A stretch of 64,000 bases of DNA from Brasilonema sennae CENA114 (GTDB lineage Bacteria > Cyanobacteriota > Cyanobacteriia > Cyanobacteriales > Nostocaceae), in NCBI RefSeq assembly GCF_006968745.1, contig NZ_CP030118.1:5391943-5455942 (forward strand), read 5' to 3'. Below the pieces are notes generated by a model. It had not been told where the DNA came from and did no database searches. It saw nothing but the letters and a program-made list of their open reading frames with translations. Below, piece by piece: positions 26,692 to 35,330 of this stretch. Within the stretch, counting starts at the first letter, position 1. Each line of letters begins with the position of its first letter. Position numbers and translations under genes: made by a program.

Positions 26692-27474
26692 TCAGCGAAC
26701 TTGTACTACTGTCTTAATTGGCACAGCCCAACTTAAGCGCACAATCATCTTGTGCAACTTTTCATCAGCTTCCTTACCATCAACAAACACTGAAGGTGCA
26801 TCCCACAACGGATAGGCGTGCATCCCGTTCACACCCACAACCTCACCCCGACGATTGAGCAATGGTCCGCCACTCATACCTTTTTGGATATCATTGGTGT
26901 AACCAATCTGGTAACCTCCCTCTAAGGCTTTGGGTAAAACCAAGGATACCTTTCCAGTGGTGAAGGTAAAGTTTTTTGCCTCTTGTTTCTCTTCTTCAAA
27001 CGGAAACCCCGCTGCAAACACCTCATCCCCCTCTTTGGGAAAAGAACCAACAGACGCGACAGCATACACAGCGTTAGTGGGGCGAAACTGCAATATCGCC
27101 AAATCATTGCCTTGTAGAGATTTTGCACTTAATGTCTTTGCTTGCCAAATACGACCATCAAAAGTTTGAATACGATAAGGGGGCTTGTCTGCTCGCAGCA
27201 CATGAGCATTTGTGACAACTGTATAAACTGATTTTTGTTTTTTTAGTATAATACCGGAGCCTAAGAAATTCTTTGACATCACTTTGACTGCGATCGCCTG
27301 TGCCTGCTTCTGAATTTCTTCTTCTGAAAGTTGTGTAGGCAGTTGTTTGAGTGTCGTATCCTTGCTACTCACTTTACTCTGTGAGTCAGAAAAATTGAGA
27401 TTTGCTGCCCATATCAAAAGCGCAATTAATAAACCGCCAACACAAACACTCTGTGTTGATTTACGCCAATTCAT
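26692..27474 (-). CDS. Trypsin-like serine protease
   Basis: 260 residues with an N-terminal hydrophobic segment (about 10-27) that is a signal peptide or anchor. The trypsin-fold domain has His in VTNAHVLRAD, Asp in GNDLAILQF and Ser in KGMSGGPLLN, all in place. It resembles the protease part of the neighbouring trypsin-TPR protein but lacks TPR units. It is upstream of the COP23 gene on the same strand with a 138-bp gap, probably part of the same cluster. Confidence 0.88.
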   Translation of the reverse strand: MNWRKSTQSVCVGGLLIALLIWAANLNFSDSQSKVSSKDTTLKQLPTQLSEEEIQKQAQAIAVKVMSKNFLGSGIILKKQKSVYTVVTNAHVLRADKPPYRIQTFDGRIWQAKTLSAKSLQGNDLAILQFRPTNAVYAVASVGSFPKEGDEVFAAGFPFEEEKQEAKNFTFTTGKVSLVLPKALEGGYQIGYTNDIQKGMSGGPLLNRRGEVVGVNGMHAYPLWDAPSVFVDGKEADEKLHKMIVRLSWAVPIKTVVQVR

Positions 27475-27631
27475 CTAAGGAGTATTACTAGCGCCTGCAC
27501 TAGCTTGAGAGTTTGACTGAACTGTTGGGCTGAACTTCTGTTTTCTTGAGGTATAAATAGACATCTACAACAATAAGTTACATCCTTGATCTGCAATTAT
27601 ACCGTTCGGCTAAGCGCTCACGGCGAAGCCC

Positions 27632-27964
27632 TTATACTCCTTCTTCTTGACCCAGTTCAGACTTTTCAAAACGCCTAACTTCAAATCCCCGTAAATTTTC
27701 TGGTTCCTCGTATGCTATCAAAACTTTTTGAACCATCGCAGCGGGTGGTCCTTGGTAACACCAACGAATCATTTGTCCTACAACCGTTTGACTACCTTCA
27801 AACACTGCTTCCACGCTACCATCTGGGAGATTTCGTACCCAACCTGTCAATCCAAGTTGGATAGCTGTATCCACGGTGGAGTAGCGATACCCTACTCCTT
27901 GAACTCTTCCAGAAATGAATACATGAGCGCGGACTAGCTTTGGGTGCGGTGTGGTATTCTGCAT
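27632..27964 (-). CDS. acyP: Acylphosphatase
   Basis: 110 residues, the usual size. The signature GRVQGVGYRYST carries the catalytic Arg, and GWVRNLPDGSVEAVFEG carries the catalytic Asn. It hydrolyses acyl phosphates such as acetyl phosphate. It is a single gene divergent from a DUF1823 gene. Confidence 0.95.
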   Translation of the reverse strand: MQNTTPHPKLVRAHVFISGRVQGVGYRYSTVDTAIQLGLTGWVRNLPDGSVEAVFEGSQTVVGQMIRWCYQGPPAAMVQKVLIAYEEPENLRGFEVRRFEKSELGQEEGV

Positions 27965-28044
27965 TAACTGGTCAAGTCTTTACTATTTTCAGTTTACCTT
28001 GTTTATGATCCACCAAAGAATTTTAAATTCCAACTAACTTGTGT

Positions 28045-28419
28045 ATGTCTAACTTGCCACCATTAACAACAGAAACTATTTGGGCAATCTTGAATGAGGA
28101 GATTGATGATGCGACAGTCAACCAATTGGTATGGCATTGCTTGGGGTATCGCTATGACTCGTCAACAGGAGGGTGGGACACTCACCAAGTCGCACCAGAA
28201 TGGCGGGATGAGTACCCACAACCACCAGATTTTATCGATAGTCGCCCTGCAACTGTCAAGCTGACTCGTTCTATTCCTCAAGAGAACAAACAGTCATTGA
28301 AAGAAAAACTAGGTTTCAAAGGTTATAAAATTGGTGAATTTGGACCTCGGCAAACACGGAGGGCAACAGCGGCAAATTGGTTGTTAAGTTATATGCAACT
28401 CAACGGCATTCACCTGTGA
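28045..28419 (+). CDS. DUF1823 family protein
   Basis: 124 residues from the ATG at 28045; an upstream in-frame TTG at 28039 would add two residues and is less likely. Features such as TTETIWAILNEEIDDATVNQLVWHCLGYRYD and PPDFIDSRPATVKLTRSIP are typical of DUF1823, a family restricted to cyanobacteria and plastid-bearing plants. No function is known. No membrane segment or signal is seen. Confidence 0.8.
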   Translation: MSNLPPLTTETIWAILNEEIDDATVNQLVWHCLGYRYDSSTGGWDTHQVAPEWRDEYPQPPDFIDSRPATVKLTRSIPQENKQSLKEKLGFKGYKIGEFGPRQTRRATAANWLLSYMQLNGIHL

Positions 28420-28465
28420 TTGGGCTGTTCGCGTAGCGAAGGCAAGGATTCTAACACGTGCAAAA

Positions 28466-28488
28466 GGCACAGAGCAATGCTCTGTGCC
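28466..28488. terminator. Bidirectional terminator-like palindrome
   Basis: Arms GGCACAGAGCA and TGCTCTGTGCC are perfect over 11 bp around a single central base. It lies between two convergent genes (stops at 28419 and 28528), where a shared terminator is expected. Confidence 0.6.
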
Positions 28489-28527
28489 GTCACAGGAAGG
28501 ATCTGTGTTTTACCCAATTGAAAACTG

Positions 28528-28899
28528 CTAATCATCAAGTGATTTACTCGGTACTTCAATTGCTGTCACATCAATTGTGCCTTCTGGAGTTAAGCGCTGA
28601 AAATGTCCCTGTTGCACCATCAACTGTTCCCCACAATTAGGACACTGCAACTGAGACTGCTTTAAACCCGTAAATTGGTATCTACAAACGGGACATTGAT
28701 CGGTTACCAAGTTGTATTGCAGCCAGAAGCGAAACCCAAAAAAAATGAGAATGGGTGCCAACAACAATAGCCCAATAATAATCACCAAGGAGTTAACCAA
28801 CCAGCCCAAGCCTAATGACGCCAGCAACCATGTAATTGCTAGCAAGGTGAGCCAAGGGCGTAAATTAGATAGATTAAGCTGAAACGTTTTAAGGCTCAT
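28528..28899 (-). CDS. Small membrane protein with zinc ribbon
   Basis: 123 residues. Two hydrophobic segments (about 17-35 and 37-60) are followed by a zinc-ribbon-like CPVC...CPNC pair (about 71-92), and the C-terminal tail is acidic. Function unknown; the fold suggests metal binding at the membrane surface. The four Cys make it look like a genuine protein and not a chance frame. It is convergent with the DUF1823 gene. Confidence 0.75.
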   Translation of the reverse strand: MSLKTFQLNLSNLRPWLTLLAITWLLASLGLGWLVNSLVIIIGLLLLAPILIFFGFRFWLQYNLVTDQCPVCRYQFTGLKQSQLQCPNCGEQLMVQQGHFQRLTPEGTIDVTAIEVPSKSLDD

Positions 28900-29083
28900 T
28901 TTTTAAATGTCTCTTGCTCTCCCTCTAGGATAGCGATTTTATTAACACAGTCCTAGTCATGCTGTGCATACACTGACAAGTACAACGTCGGCCTTTAACT
29001 CCATTAAAGCGAAAAAGTCAATAGTAACTCATTAATTCTTAATATAAATGAGTCACAAAACTCAACAAAGATGCAATGCATGA

Positions 29084-30262
29084 CTATGAACTCTTAACGC
29101 AAGACTTAAGCTGCTGTTGCAAGCGCAGCCCAAAAGTATCGATACCAAATAGAGCGATCGCCTGTTCTCGCAACCATCGCCCATCACAACGTTGATCATC
29201 TCCTTTGAGTATTTCTATACAAGCTTGCGCCACTGCATTTGGATCGCGGTGTGGAACGCGCCACCCCAGTTTACCATCCTGCAACGGCTCGGCTGATCCA
29301 TCTGCATCACCAGACAACACGGGGATACCACAAGCCATCGCTTCTAGGTAGACAATGCCAAAACCTTCAGCAGAAGGCATTACGTAAGCATCAGCAAGAC
29401 GGTAGTGTTCTACTAATTCTTCTGTGGGAACGAACCCAGCAAAGACAACGCGATTGCCAACGCCTAAATCTTGAGCAAGTTTGGCTAATCGAGGTCGATC
29501 ATCGCCACGACCAATAACTAAATATTTTACCTCAGGGAAAACCTCAGCTATTTGCGGTAACGCTTGAATTGTGACATCTACACCTTTATAAATATCACCA
29601 GACCACAGTCGCGCCACGGTCATCAGTACTTTTGCTGTTGTTAAATTATAGCGTTCTAACAACACAGTCGATTTTGTTCCTGGGGTAAAGTTATTACCAT
29701 TCACAGCACAAGGTAATAGTTTGACTTTGTTAGAGTCAAGCTTATTGACAGCACAGGCGATTTGACGAGTGTAACGACTGACTGTCCAAATTTGTGCTGC
29801 TTTTTGCAAACTAGACTTCATGGGGGTTGGTAACGCCTGCCAAACTTCTTTACCATGAGTCATAACCGTGTAAGGTATTCCCAAAGGTTGACACAACAAA
29901 GCAACTAAGGGGGCAAGGTTTACATGACCGCAGAAAACGTGACTTGGTCGCTGACGCAACAGATGGGAAAGTAATGCTAGAGTGATTCTGACTCGTCCCA
30001 GTTGAGGAGACTGTGATTTGAAGTAATGAAATTTTAAACGGTCTGACTCAAAAGGATTTGAGCAGTTATGACTGTCTCTGAGTAAAAATACCTCTGCATA
30101 GAAAGGTTCGTCAAGTGCTAGGTAGGCTCGAAAAATATCCTTTACATATGATTGAATTCCGCCTTCTCCCTCAAAAACTTCTAGGAACACGAAGACGTGA
30201 TTTACTTTAGTGTGGGAATTTTGACTGAAATCTATAGGTTTTTCTGTGAGAATTTTATCCAT
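29084..30262 (-). CDS. Glycosyltransferase family 4 protein
   Basis: 392 residues. A GT-B fold is indicated by the N-terminal GEGGIQSYVKDIF loop, the mid-region LMTVARLWSGDIYKGVDV and the C-terminal donor-binding motif EGFGIVYLEAMACGIPVL (the E-x7-E signature). It probably transfers a sugar from a nucleotide or phospho-sugar donor to a surface glycan or lipid; the substrate cannot be told from sequence. It is on the same strand as the RsbW-like gene, 69 bp away. Confidence 0.88.
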   Translation of the reverse strand: MDKILTEKPIDFSQNSHTKVNHVFVFLEVFEGEGGIQSYVKDIFRAYLALDEPFYAEVFLLRDSHNCSNPFESDRLKFHYFKSQSPQLGRVRITLALLSHLLRQRPSHVFCGHVNLAPLVALLCQPLGIPYTVMTHGKEVWQALPTPMKSSLQKAAQIWTVSRYTRQIACAVNKLDSNKVKLLPCAVNGNNFTPGTKSTVLLERYNLTTAKVLMTVARLWSGDIYKGVDVTIQALPQIAEVFPEVKYLVIGRGDDRPRLAKLAQDLGVGNRVVFAGFVPTEELVEHYRLADAYVMPSAEGFGIVYLEAMACGIPVLSGDADGSAEPLQDGKLGWRVPHRDPNAVAQACIEILKGDDQRCDGRWLREQAIALFGIDTFGLRLQQQLKSCVKSS

Positions 30263-30331
30263 AATTGACTACTTTGCTTCGAGATTAGCATTCTCAAACT
30301 ACTATTTTGTAGTCAATTTTATTGAAAACTC

Positions 30332-30775
30332 TTACGGCTGCCCCTGTAAACCATACTTGACGATGAGCAAGCAATTTCTCCCATCTACACCACGTTCATA
30401 GACAACGTGGTCAGCCAAACGCCGCAGAAGAAACCATCCATATCCTCCTACTTGAAGTGTACCTGGCTCTGGTTCTTCAAGCGCATCAGGATTGAAAGGT
30501 TTTCCATAATCCCAGATTCTCATCTCTAAGCGATCCATCCATAAAGAAACATCAATTTCTATGGCTGTTTCCGGAGGTAAAGCATGATGAGCGTGACGTA
30601 CGGCGTTGGTAAAGCCTTCTGCTAACGCTAGGTTGAGGCGATAGAGTTGACTTTCTGACCAACCAAGTTGAAACAAGTGTTGTAGACAAAATCGTTCAAA
30701 CCATTGTTGCACCTGATTTAGAAGCTTCAGTTCGCTCTTCACCGTCAGATGGTCTTGCTGCACGATGCTTAGCAT
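30332..30775 (-). CDS. RsbW-like ATP-binding protein (anti-sigma regulatory factor family)
   Basis: 147 residues from the ATG at 30773-30775 (MLSIVQQDHL). The frame is open 36 codons further, but that extension is Lys/Tyr-rich and unlike the family. HATPase_c motifs are visible: the N box (NLALAEGFTNAVRHAH), G1 (RIWDYGKPF) and G2 (GGYGWFLLRRLADH). Such stand-alone kinases act on anti-anti-sigma or PP2C partners in signalling switches. No partner gene is adjacent. Confidence 0.85.
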   Translation of the reverse strand: MLSIVQQDHLTVKSELKLLNQVQQWFERFCLQHLFQLGWSESQLYRLNLALAEGFTNAVRHAHHALPPETAIEIDVSLWMDRLEMRIWDYGKPFNPDALEEPEPGTLQVGGYGWFLLRRLADHVVYERGVDGRNCLLIVKYGLQGQP

Positions 30776-31185
30776 TGACCTTGACTTATGATAAGTGAGT
30801 GAAAAATGTTTGTACCTTTTGTATATTACAGATTTTATTTTCTGCAATATAGTGTCCATACAAAATTTAAATCCGAAATGCAACCTGGTTAATGAAAGTT
30901 AACGCCTGTTTATTTCTCAAGAAAAGCACATCTTGTACTTTTCCAGAAACAAAGAGCTTTCAAAGAACTTTGTGTGGACGTTTCTTCGTTGTCATGACCG
31001 GGGATTTTAAGAAGATTTCGCTTCATATATCCCAACTGCTTTGGTTCCCAGCACACCACATGGTGCCCAAGTAGGCTGAGTGTTATTTGCTTGTTAATTC
31101 GAGTGTTGGGTTCCTATGCTGCAATCAACAAAGTAGGTTTCCACCTTTTGAATGATGCAATCTATTTTAGCACAAAGCTGAAGCC

Positions 31186-31217
31186 GAGCCACTGGTTTAT
31201 CTAGCCAGTGCAGGCTC
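31186..31217. terminator. Stem-loop downstream of petD
   Basis: GAGCC-ACTGG pairs with CCAGT-GC-AGGCTC, an imperfect stem. Together with the stronger hairpin at 31227-31258 it forms the 3' region of the petBD transcript. Confidence 0.45.
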
Positions 31218-31226
31218 AGTTAAAGA

Positions 31227-31258
31227 AAGTTTGAGGTTCTATGTAGAACCTCAAACTT
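31227..31258 (-). terminator. petBD intrinsic terminator
   Basis: A near-perfect stem (AAGTTTGAGGTTC paired with GAACCTCAAACTT) lies 40 nt past the petD stop. In the minus-strand sense it is followed by a T-rich TTTCTTTAA tract, which fits a rho-independent terminator. Confidence 0.75.
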
Positions 31259-31298
31259 GGTAGCTAATGCAATGCCCGTATTTCTTTAGGTAACTAAT

Positions 31299-31781
31299 TT
31301 AGAACAGTCCAAAAGTAAAGGACTTATCAATTGGGAAAGTTGCACCAATTCCCAACCATAAGGTCACCAAGGTACCGAATAAGAATACCGTAGTTGCTAC
31401 TGGACGGCGGAAGGGGTTTTGGAACTTATTCACGTTCTCAATAAAGGGAACGAGGATCAGTCCTAAGGGTACGGAACCCATGAGTACCACCCCTAACAGC
31501 TTGTTAGGAACTGAACGCAAAATCTGAAATACGGGATAGAGATACCATTCTGGTAGAATTTCCAGCGGTGTAGCGAAGGGATTCGCTGGTTCTCCACTCA
31601 TGACTGGATCTAATACAGATAAAGCCACGATACAAGCAAAAGATCCCATAATCACAATTGGGAAGACGTACAGCAGGTCATTAGGCCAAGCTGGTTCGCC
31701 GTAGTAATTGTGACCCATGCCTTTTGCTAGTTTGGCTCTTAAGTTTGGATCGCTCAGGTCAGGTTTTTTCTGTGTCGCCAT
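31299..31781 (-). CDS. petD: Cytochrome b6f complex subunit IV (PetD)
   Basis: 160 residues, full length, with three membrane helices. The PEWY motif (LPEWYLYPVFQILR) at the plastoquinol-oxidation site is present. PetD is the C-terminal-half equivalent of mitochondrial cytochrome b and works with PetB in thylakoid electron transfer. It follows petB on the same strand after 200 bp; petBD is the standard cyanobacterial operon. Confidence 0.98.
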   Translation of the reverse strand: MATQKKPDLSDPNLRAKLAKGMGHNYYGEPAWPNDLLYVFPIVIMGSFACIVALSVLDPVMSGEPANPFATPLEILPEWYLYPVFQILRSVPNKLLGVVLMGSVPLGLILVPFIENVNKFQNPFRRPVATTVFLFGTLVTLWLGIGATFPIDKSFTFGLF

Positions 31782-31981
31782 TTTTTAATGTGCTCTCCTG
31801 CTGAAATTAATTTCAAGCTTTTGTCAAAACCATCACAAGTGTGGGCATTAACTTTTAGCTTAAGATGCGAGTGGGGTGCTCTTTGATTTGTTATGTTTAG
31901 TGTTTAACTTTCCATAAGTTTAGAACAGAAAGACTCGATCTTGAAACTAACAGTTTATGCCCAACCGTTCACAACTTGCGA

Positions 31982-32629
31982 TTACAATGGGCCGGAAATC
32001 CCTTGTTTACGAATCATCAAGAAGTGGAACAGCATGAAGACGGCAATTAGCCAAGGCAGCACAAAGGTGTGTGCGCTGTAGTAACGAGTCAGTGTCGCTT
32101 GACCTACGCTGGAGCCCCCACGTAGTAAGTCAGCCATCAGGGTACCGACGACGGGAATTGCTTCTGGTACACCACTTACAATTTTCACCGCCCAGTAGCC
32201 AACTTGGTCCCAAGGCAATGAATAGCCAGTCACACCAAAAGAAACTGTGATCACAGCTAGAATGACACCACTCACCCAAGTCAATTCGCGGGGCTTTTTA
32301 AAGCCACCTGTCAGGTAGATCCGGAAGACGTGCAAAATCATCATCAGCACCATCATACTGGCAGACCAGCGGTGGATGGAACGAATGAGCCAGCCAAAGT
32401 TCACATCATTCATGATGTGCTGTACTGAGGTATACGCTTCAGCAACAGTTGGTCTGTAGTAGAATGTCATGGCAAATCCAGTCGCGAACTGGATAAGAAA
32501 GCACGTCAGAGTGATTCCACCCAAGCAGTAGAAGATATTGACGTGAGGAGGGACATACTTGCTGGTGACGTCCTCAGCAAGCGCTTGAATCTCTAAGCGC
32601 TCCTCAAACCAGTCGTAAACATTAGCCAT
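31982..32629 (-). CDS. petB: Cytochrome b6 (PetB)
   Basis: 215 residues, full length, with four membrane helices. Haem-ligand His residues appear in SIHRWSASMMVL, ILHVFRIYL, SAHTFVLPW and MLFHFLMIR. Cys35, in FYCLGGITL, is the residue that binds haem ci covalently in b6-type proteins. It is the quinol-oxidising core of the b6f complex. It is divergent from ctpA across a 384-bp region holding both promoters. Confidence 0.99.
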   Translation of the reverse strand: MANVYDWFEERLEIQALAEDVTSKYVPPHVNIFYCLGGITLTCFLIQFATGFAMTFYYRPTVAEAYTSVQHIMNDVNFGWLIRSIHRWSASMMVLMMILHVFRIYLTGGFKKPRELTWVSGVILAVITVSFGVTGYSLPWDQVGYWAVKIVSGVPEAIPVVGTLMADLLRGGSSVGQATLTRYYSAHTFVLPWLIAVFMLFHFLMIRKQGISGPL

Positions 32630-33013
32630 ACAAGCTCAGGTTCCTAAAAATCGATTCGCGGTTGATAAACTTCCCAAATTGTTTCAGCTTTGGGATTTTA
32701 GTTAAACAGGCATTTGCTCATTTATTTTTGAGCAGTCAGAATGTTAAAAGTTTAAAAAAAACTTTACACTCTGAAAAGAGGGTATGTATTGCGTTCTCTT
32801 TGGCGTCAAACACACAGTGGTGGTGGACACAATCTCGATTTTATCTTTTTGGAAGTAGAATGTGCGCTCTTTAATTTGATCTTGACTGAACAATTAGATG
32901 AGAGCAATGCACCACTTCTATAAAAAAAGTAACATAGTCGAGAGACAGATTTCATCAAAAAGTAAAGACGCTTAGGCAAACTCTGGCAATTTGGGTTGAA
33001 AGTGGAAGTAAAA
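32630..33013. promoter_or_regulatory. Divergent promoter region of petB and ctpA
   Basis: About 380 bp between two divergent genes with no credible gene of its own. It must hold the petBD and ctpA promoters. I could not mark -10/-35 boxes with confidence. Confidence 0.5.
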
Positions 33014-34255
33014 ATGGGATTCATGCAGAAGAAAGTTTTTCGGGCGGGATTATCCCTGTTATTGGCGTTTTGGGTAGGTTTTTGCGGTTTTTGTCAACCT
33101 GCCTTGGCTTTGAGCGACGAACAAAAGCTAGTAGCACAAGTGTGGAGAATTGTTAATCGGACATATTTGGATGAAACATTTAATCATCAAAACTGGGCGT
33201 CGGTACGGCAAAAGGCTCTGGCAAAGCCGCTCAAAGATGACCAATCTGCTTATTCAGCAATTCAAAACATGCTCCAGAGTCTTGACGACCCTTTTACCCG
33301 TTTTTTAAATCCAGAACAGTACCGCAGTCTACAGGTCAATACTTCTGGGGAACTCACAGGAGTTGGATTGCAAATCGCTCTCAATGCCGAGACGGGTTTA
33401 TTAGAGGTTTTGGCCCCCATAGCAGGTTCACCAGCAGAAAAAGCTGGAATTAGACCGCGCGATCGCATCTTAAAAATTGAGGGTATCTCCACACAAAAAC
33501 TTACCCTTGACGAAGCTGCAGCCAAAATGCGGGGGGCGATTGGTAGTTCTGTTACTTTGTTCATGCAACGAGACAAGGAAGAATGGCAAGTTCAACTGGT
33601 GCGCGATCGCATTGCACTCAACCCAGTCGTAGCAGAACTACGCTCTTTCCCTCAAGGAAAGTCTATCGGCTATCTTCGCCTCACACAGTTTAACGCCAAT
33701 GCTCCTATGGAGTTAGCACATGCTATTTCCAGTTTAGAAAAAAAAGGCGCTGATGCCTACATTCTCGATTTGCGAAATAACCCAGGCGGACTATTACAAG
33801 CTGGAGTTGAGATTGCCCGCTTGTGGTTAGAATCTGGTACCATTGTTTACACAGTGAATCGTCAAGGCACTCAGGGGAGCTTTGAAGCATTTGGCCCAGC
33901 CATGACTCGTGATCCACTAGTGGTTTTGGTCAATCAAGGAAGCGCCAGTGCTAGCGAGATTCTTGCTGGTGCGTTGCAAGATAATGGTCGTGCGACTTTA
34001 GTAGGAGAAACCACCTTTGGCAAGGGTTTAATCCAGTCCTTATTTGAATTATCCGATGGTTCTGGCTTAGCTGTGACTATTGCTAAGTATGAAACCCCCA
34101 ACCACCGCGATATCAATAAACTGGGTATAAAGCCAGACAAATTGATTTCCTCTGAACCAATCACTCGCGAACAGATTGGCACAGAAGCAGATGTTCAATA
34201 TCAAGCAGCTATAGAACTTTTGGCGAAAAACTCTGTAGTAGCAGGCGCAGCATGA
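33014..34255 (+). CDS. ctpA: Carboxyl-terminal processing protease (CtpA family, S41)
   Basis: 413 residues from the ATG at 33014, chosen because GGAAG lies 5 nt upstream; the frame opens at a TTG at 32996, and ATG 33023 is also possible. A signal peptide ends near QPALA. A PDZ domain (about 95-175) and an S41 protease core follow, with catalytic Ser in NQGSASASEIL and Lys in TTFGKGLIQ. In cyanobacteria CtpA cleaves the C-terminal extension of the D1 precursor in the lumen, allowing manganese-cluster assembly. Placement next to petBD is seen in other cyanobacteria. Paralogues CtpB and CtpC exist, so the exact letter is likely but not certain. Confidence 0.9.
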   Translation: MGFMQKKVFRAGLSLLLAFWVGFCGFCQPALALSDEQKLVAQVWRIVNRTYLDETFNHQNWASVRQKALAKPLKDDQSAYSAIQNMLQSLDDPFTRFLNPEQYRSLQVNTSGELTGVGLQIALNAETGLLEVLAPIAGSPAEKAGIRPRDRILKIEGISTQKLTLDEAAAKMRGAIGSSVTLFMQRDKEEWQVQLVRDRIALNPVVAELRSFPQGKSIGYLRLTQFNANAPMELAHAISSLEKKGADAYILDLRNNPGGLLQAGVEIARLWLESGTIVYTVNRQGTQGSFEAFGPAMTRDPLVVLVNQGSASASEILAGALQDNGRATLVGETTFGKGLIQSLFELSDGSGLAVTIAKYETPNHRDINKLGIKPDKLISSEPITREQIGTEADVQYQAAIELLAKNSVVAGAA

Positions 34256-34398
34256 GAAGAGGATAGGGAGTGTTAGCGCAGCGAGCCGTAGGCTGGGAGT
34301 GAGGGAGTGAGAAAGCAGGGGAACATCAACAGCAGCTACAACCCTAACAATTACTCACTTTTGCTCACTTTATGATGACTTGCTGCGAATGTACTTTC

Positions 34399-35136
34399 TC
34401 AAAACATCGCTTGTGCTTGTCTTAACACAGTTAAATCAACACAAGCCAAACGCGTATAAGCATTATCGATAACGCGCTTTCCCCGGAGAAAGCCTGTGTT
34501 AGCGCCAGGGCAAATGTATTGTAGTGTTTCTGGCGTGAACCGCTCTAATAGTAACTTGACACTTTTGATTTGTCGGAACCAGTGAAAAGTTTTAGCCCTT
34601 CGTAGGGGTACAGGTTCACCTTGCTGGTTGGGGAGGATATGACGTCCGGTAAATAGTACGCCTCCTCGCTCTTGGTAGTATAGACTTGATGAGCCAGGAG
34701 AATGACCAGGTGTCCAAATTAATTGCGCTGTTGAATTTAAGGTAAAATCTATATTAAAGGTAGTTACATCTACTCCGGGTAATAAGTAAGCTTCTTGCTC
34801 CTGAATCAAAACTTCACAACTGAAAGTTTTCTGAATTTCTGCTGTTTTGCCAATAGCGTCTCGATGAGTCAGAAATAGGTGGCGGACTCCTCCATGCGAT
34901 TGCAAAAAATCTTGATGAATTTGATCCCAAGCTGGACAATCTATGAGAATATTGCCTTCGTTTCTTACAATAAAATAAGCAGTCCCCCCTAATGTGTCTC
35001 TGTTTGGTGGAAATGCAAAAATTGTACTTAGGACCAAATCCGAGCGGGGGTTTTCACAAATCAGGACTTCGTTAGAGAAGACCGCTCGTGGTAGCTTTGC
35101 CGTATAATTATTGGACTCTTGAGGCAAGGAACACAT
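34399..35136 (-). CDS. Metallo-beta-lactamase-fold protein with degenerate metal site
   Basis: 245 residues. The fold is shown by TAYFIVRNEGNILIDCPAW, the LFLTHRDAIGK region, TPGHSPGSSSLYY and GGVLFTGRHIL. The usual HxHxDH motif is reduced to THRDAIG and the later Asp is replaced by Arg (TGRHI instead of TGD-type), so at most one or two metal ligands remain. It may be a non-catalytic or altered member. It sits alone, convergent with ctpA and divergent from the site-2 protease gene. Confidence 0.75.
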   Translation of the reverse strand: MCSLPQESNNYTAKLPRAVFSNEVLICENPRSDLVLSTIFAFPPNRDTLGGTAYFIVRNEGNILIDCPAWDQIHQDFLQSHGGVRHLFLTHRDAIGKTAEIQKTFSCEVLIQEQEAYLLPGVDVTTFNIDFTLNSTAQLIWTPGHSPGSSSLYYQERGGVLFTGRHILPNQQGEPVPLRRAKTFHWFRQIKSVKLLLERFTPETLQYICPGANTGFLRGKRVIDNAYTRLACVDLTVLRQAQAMF

Positions 35137-35330
35137 GAGAAAAACTGTTAGATGAGGAGTTGTCGAAAATCAGGTGACAGTGTTGGACAATTGAAGTAGA
35201 AACGCAAAATTTACCAGGACTGTTGACTGTTGTCAGAAAAATTGAATTTTGGGGGCATATGCTTGTGGTTGGGGCTGCAAAGCGCTTGACGACAAGCAAG
35301 ATTTAACATCTTAAAACAACTGAAAGTCAC

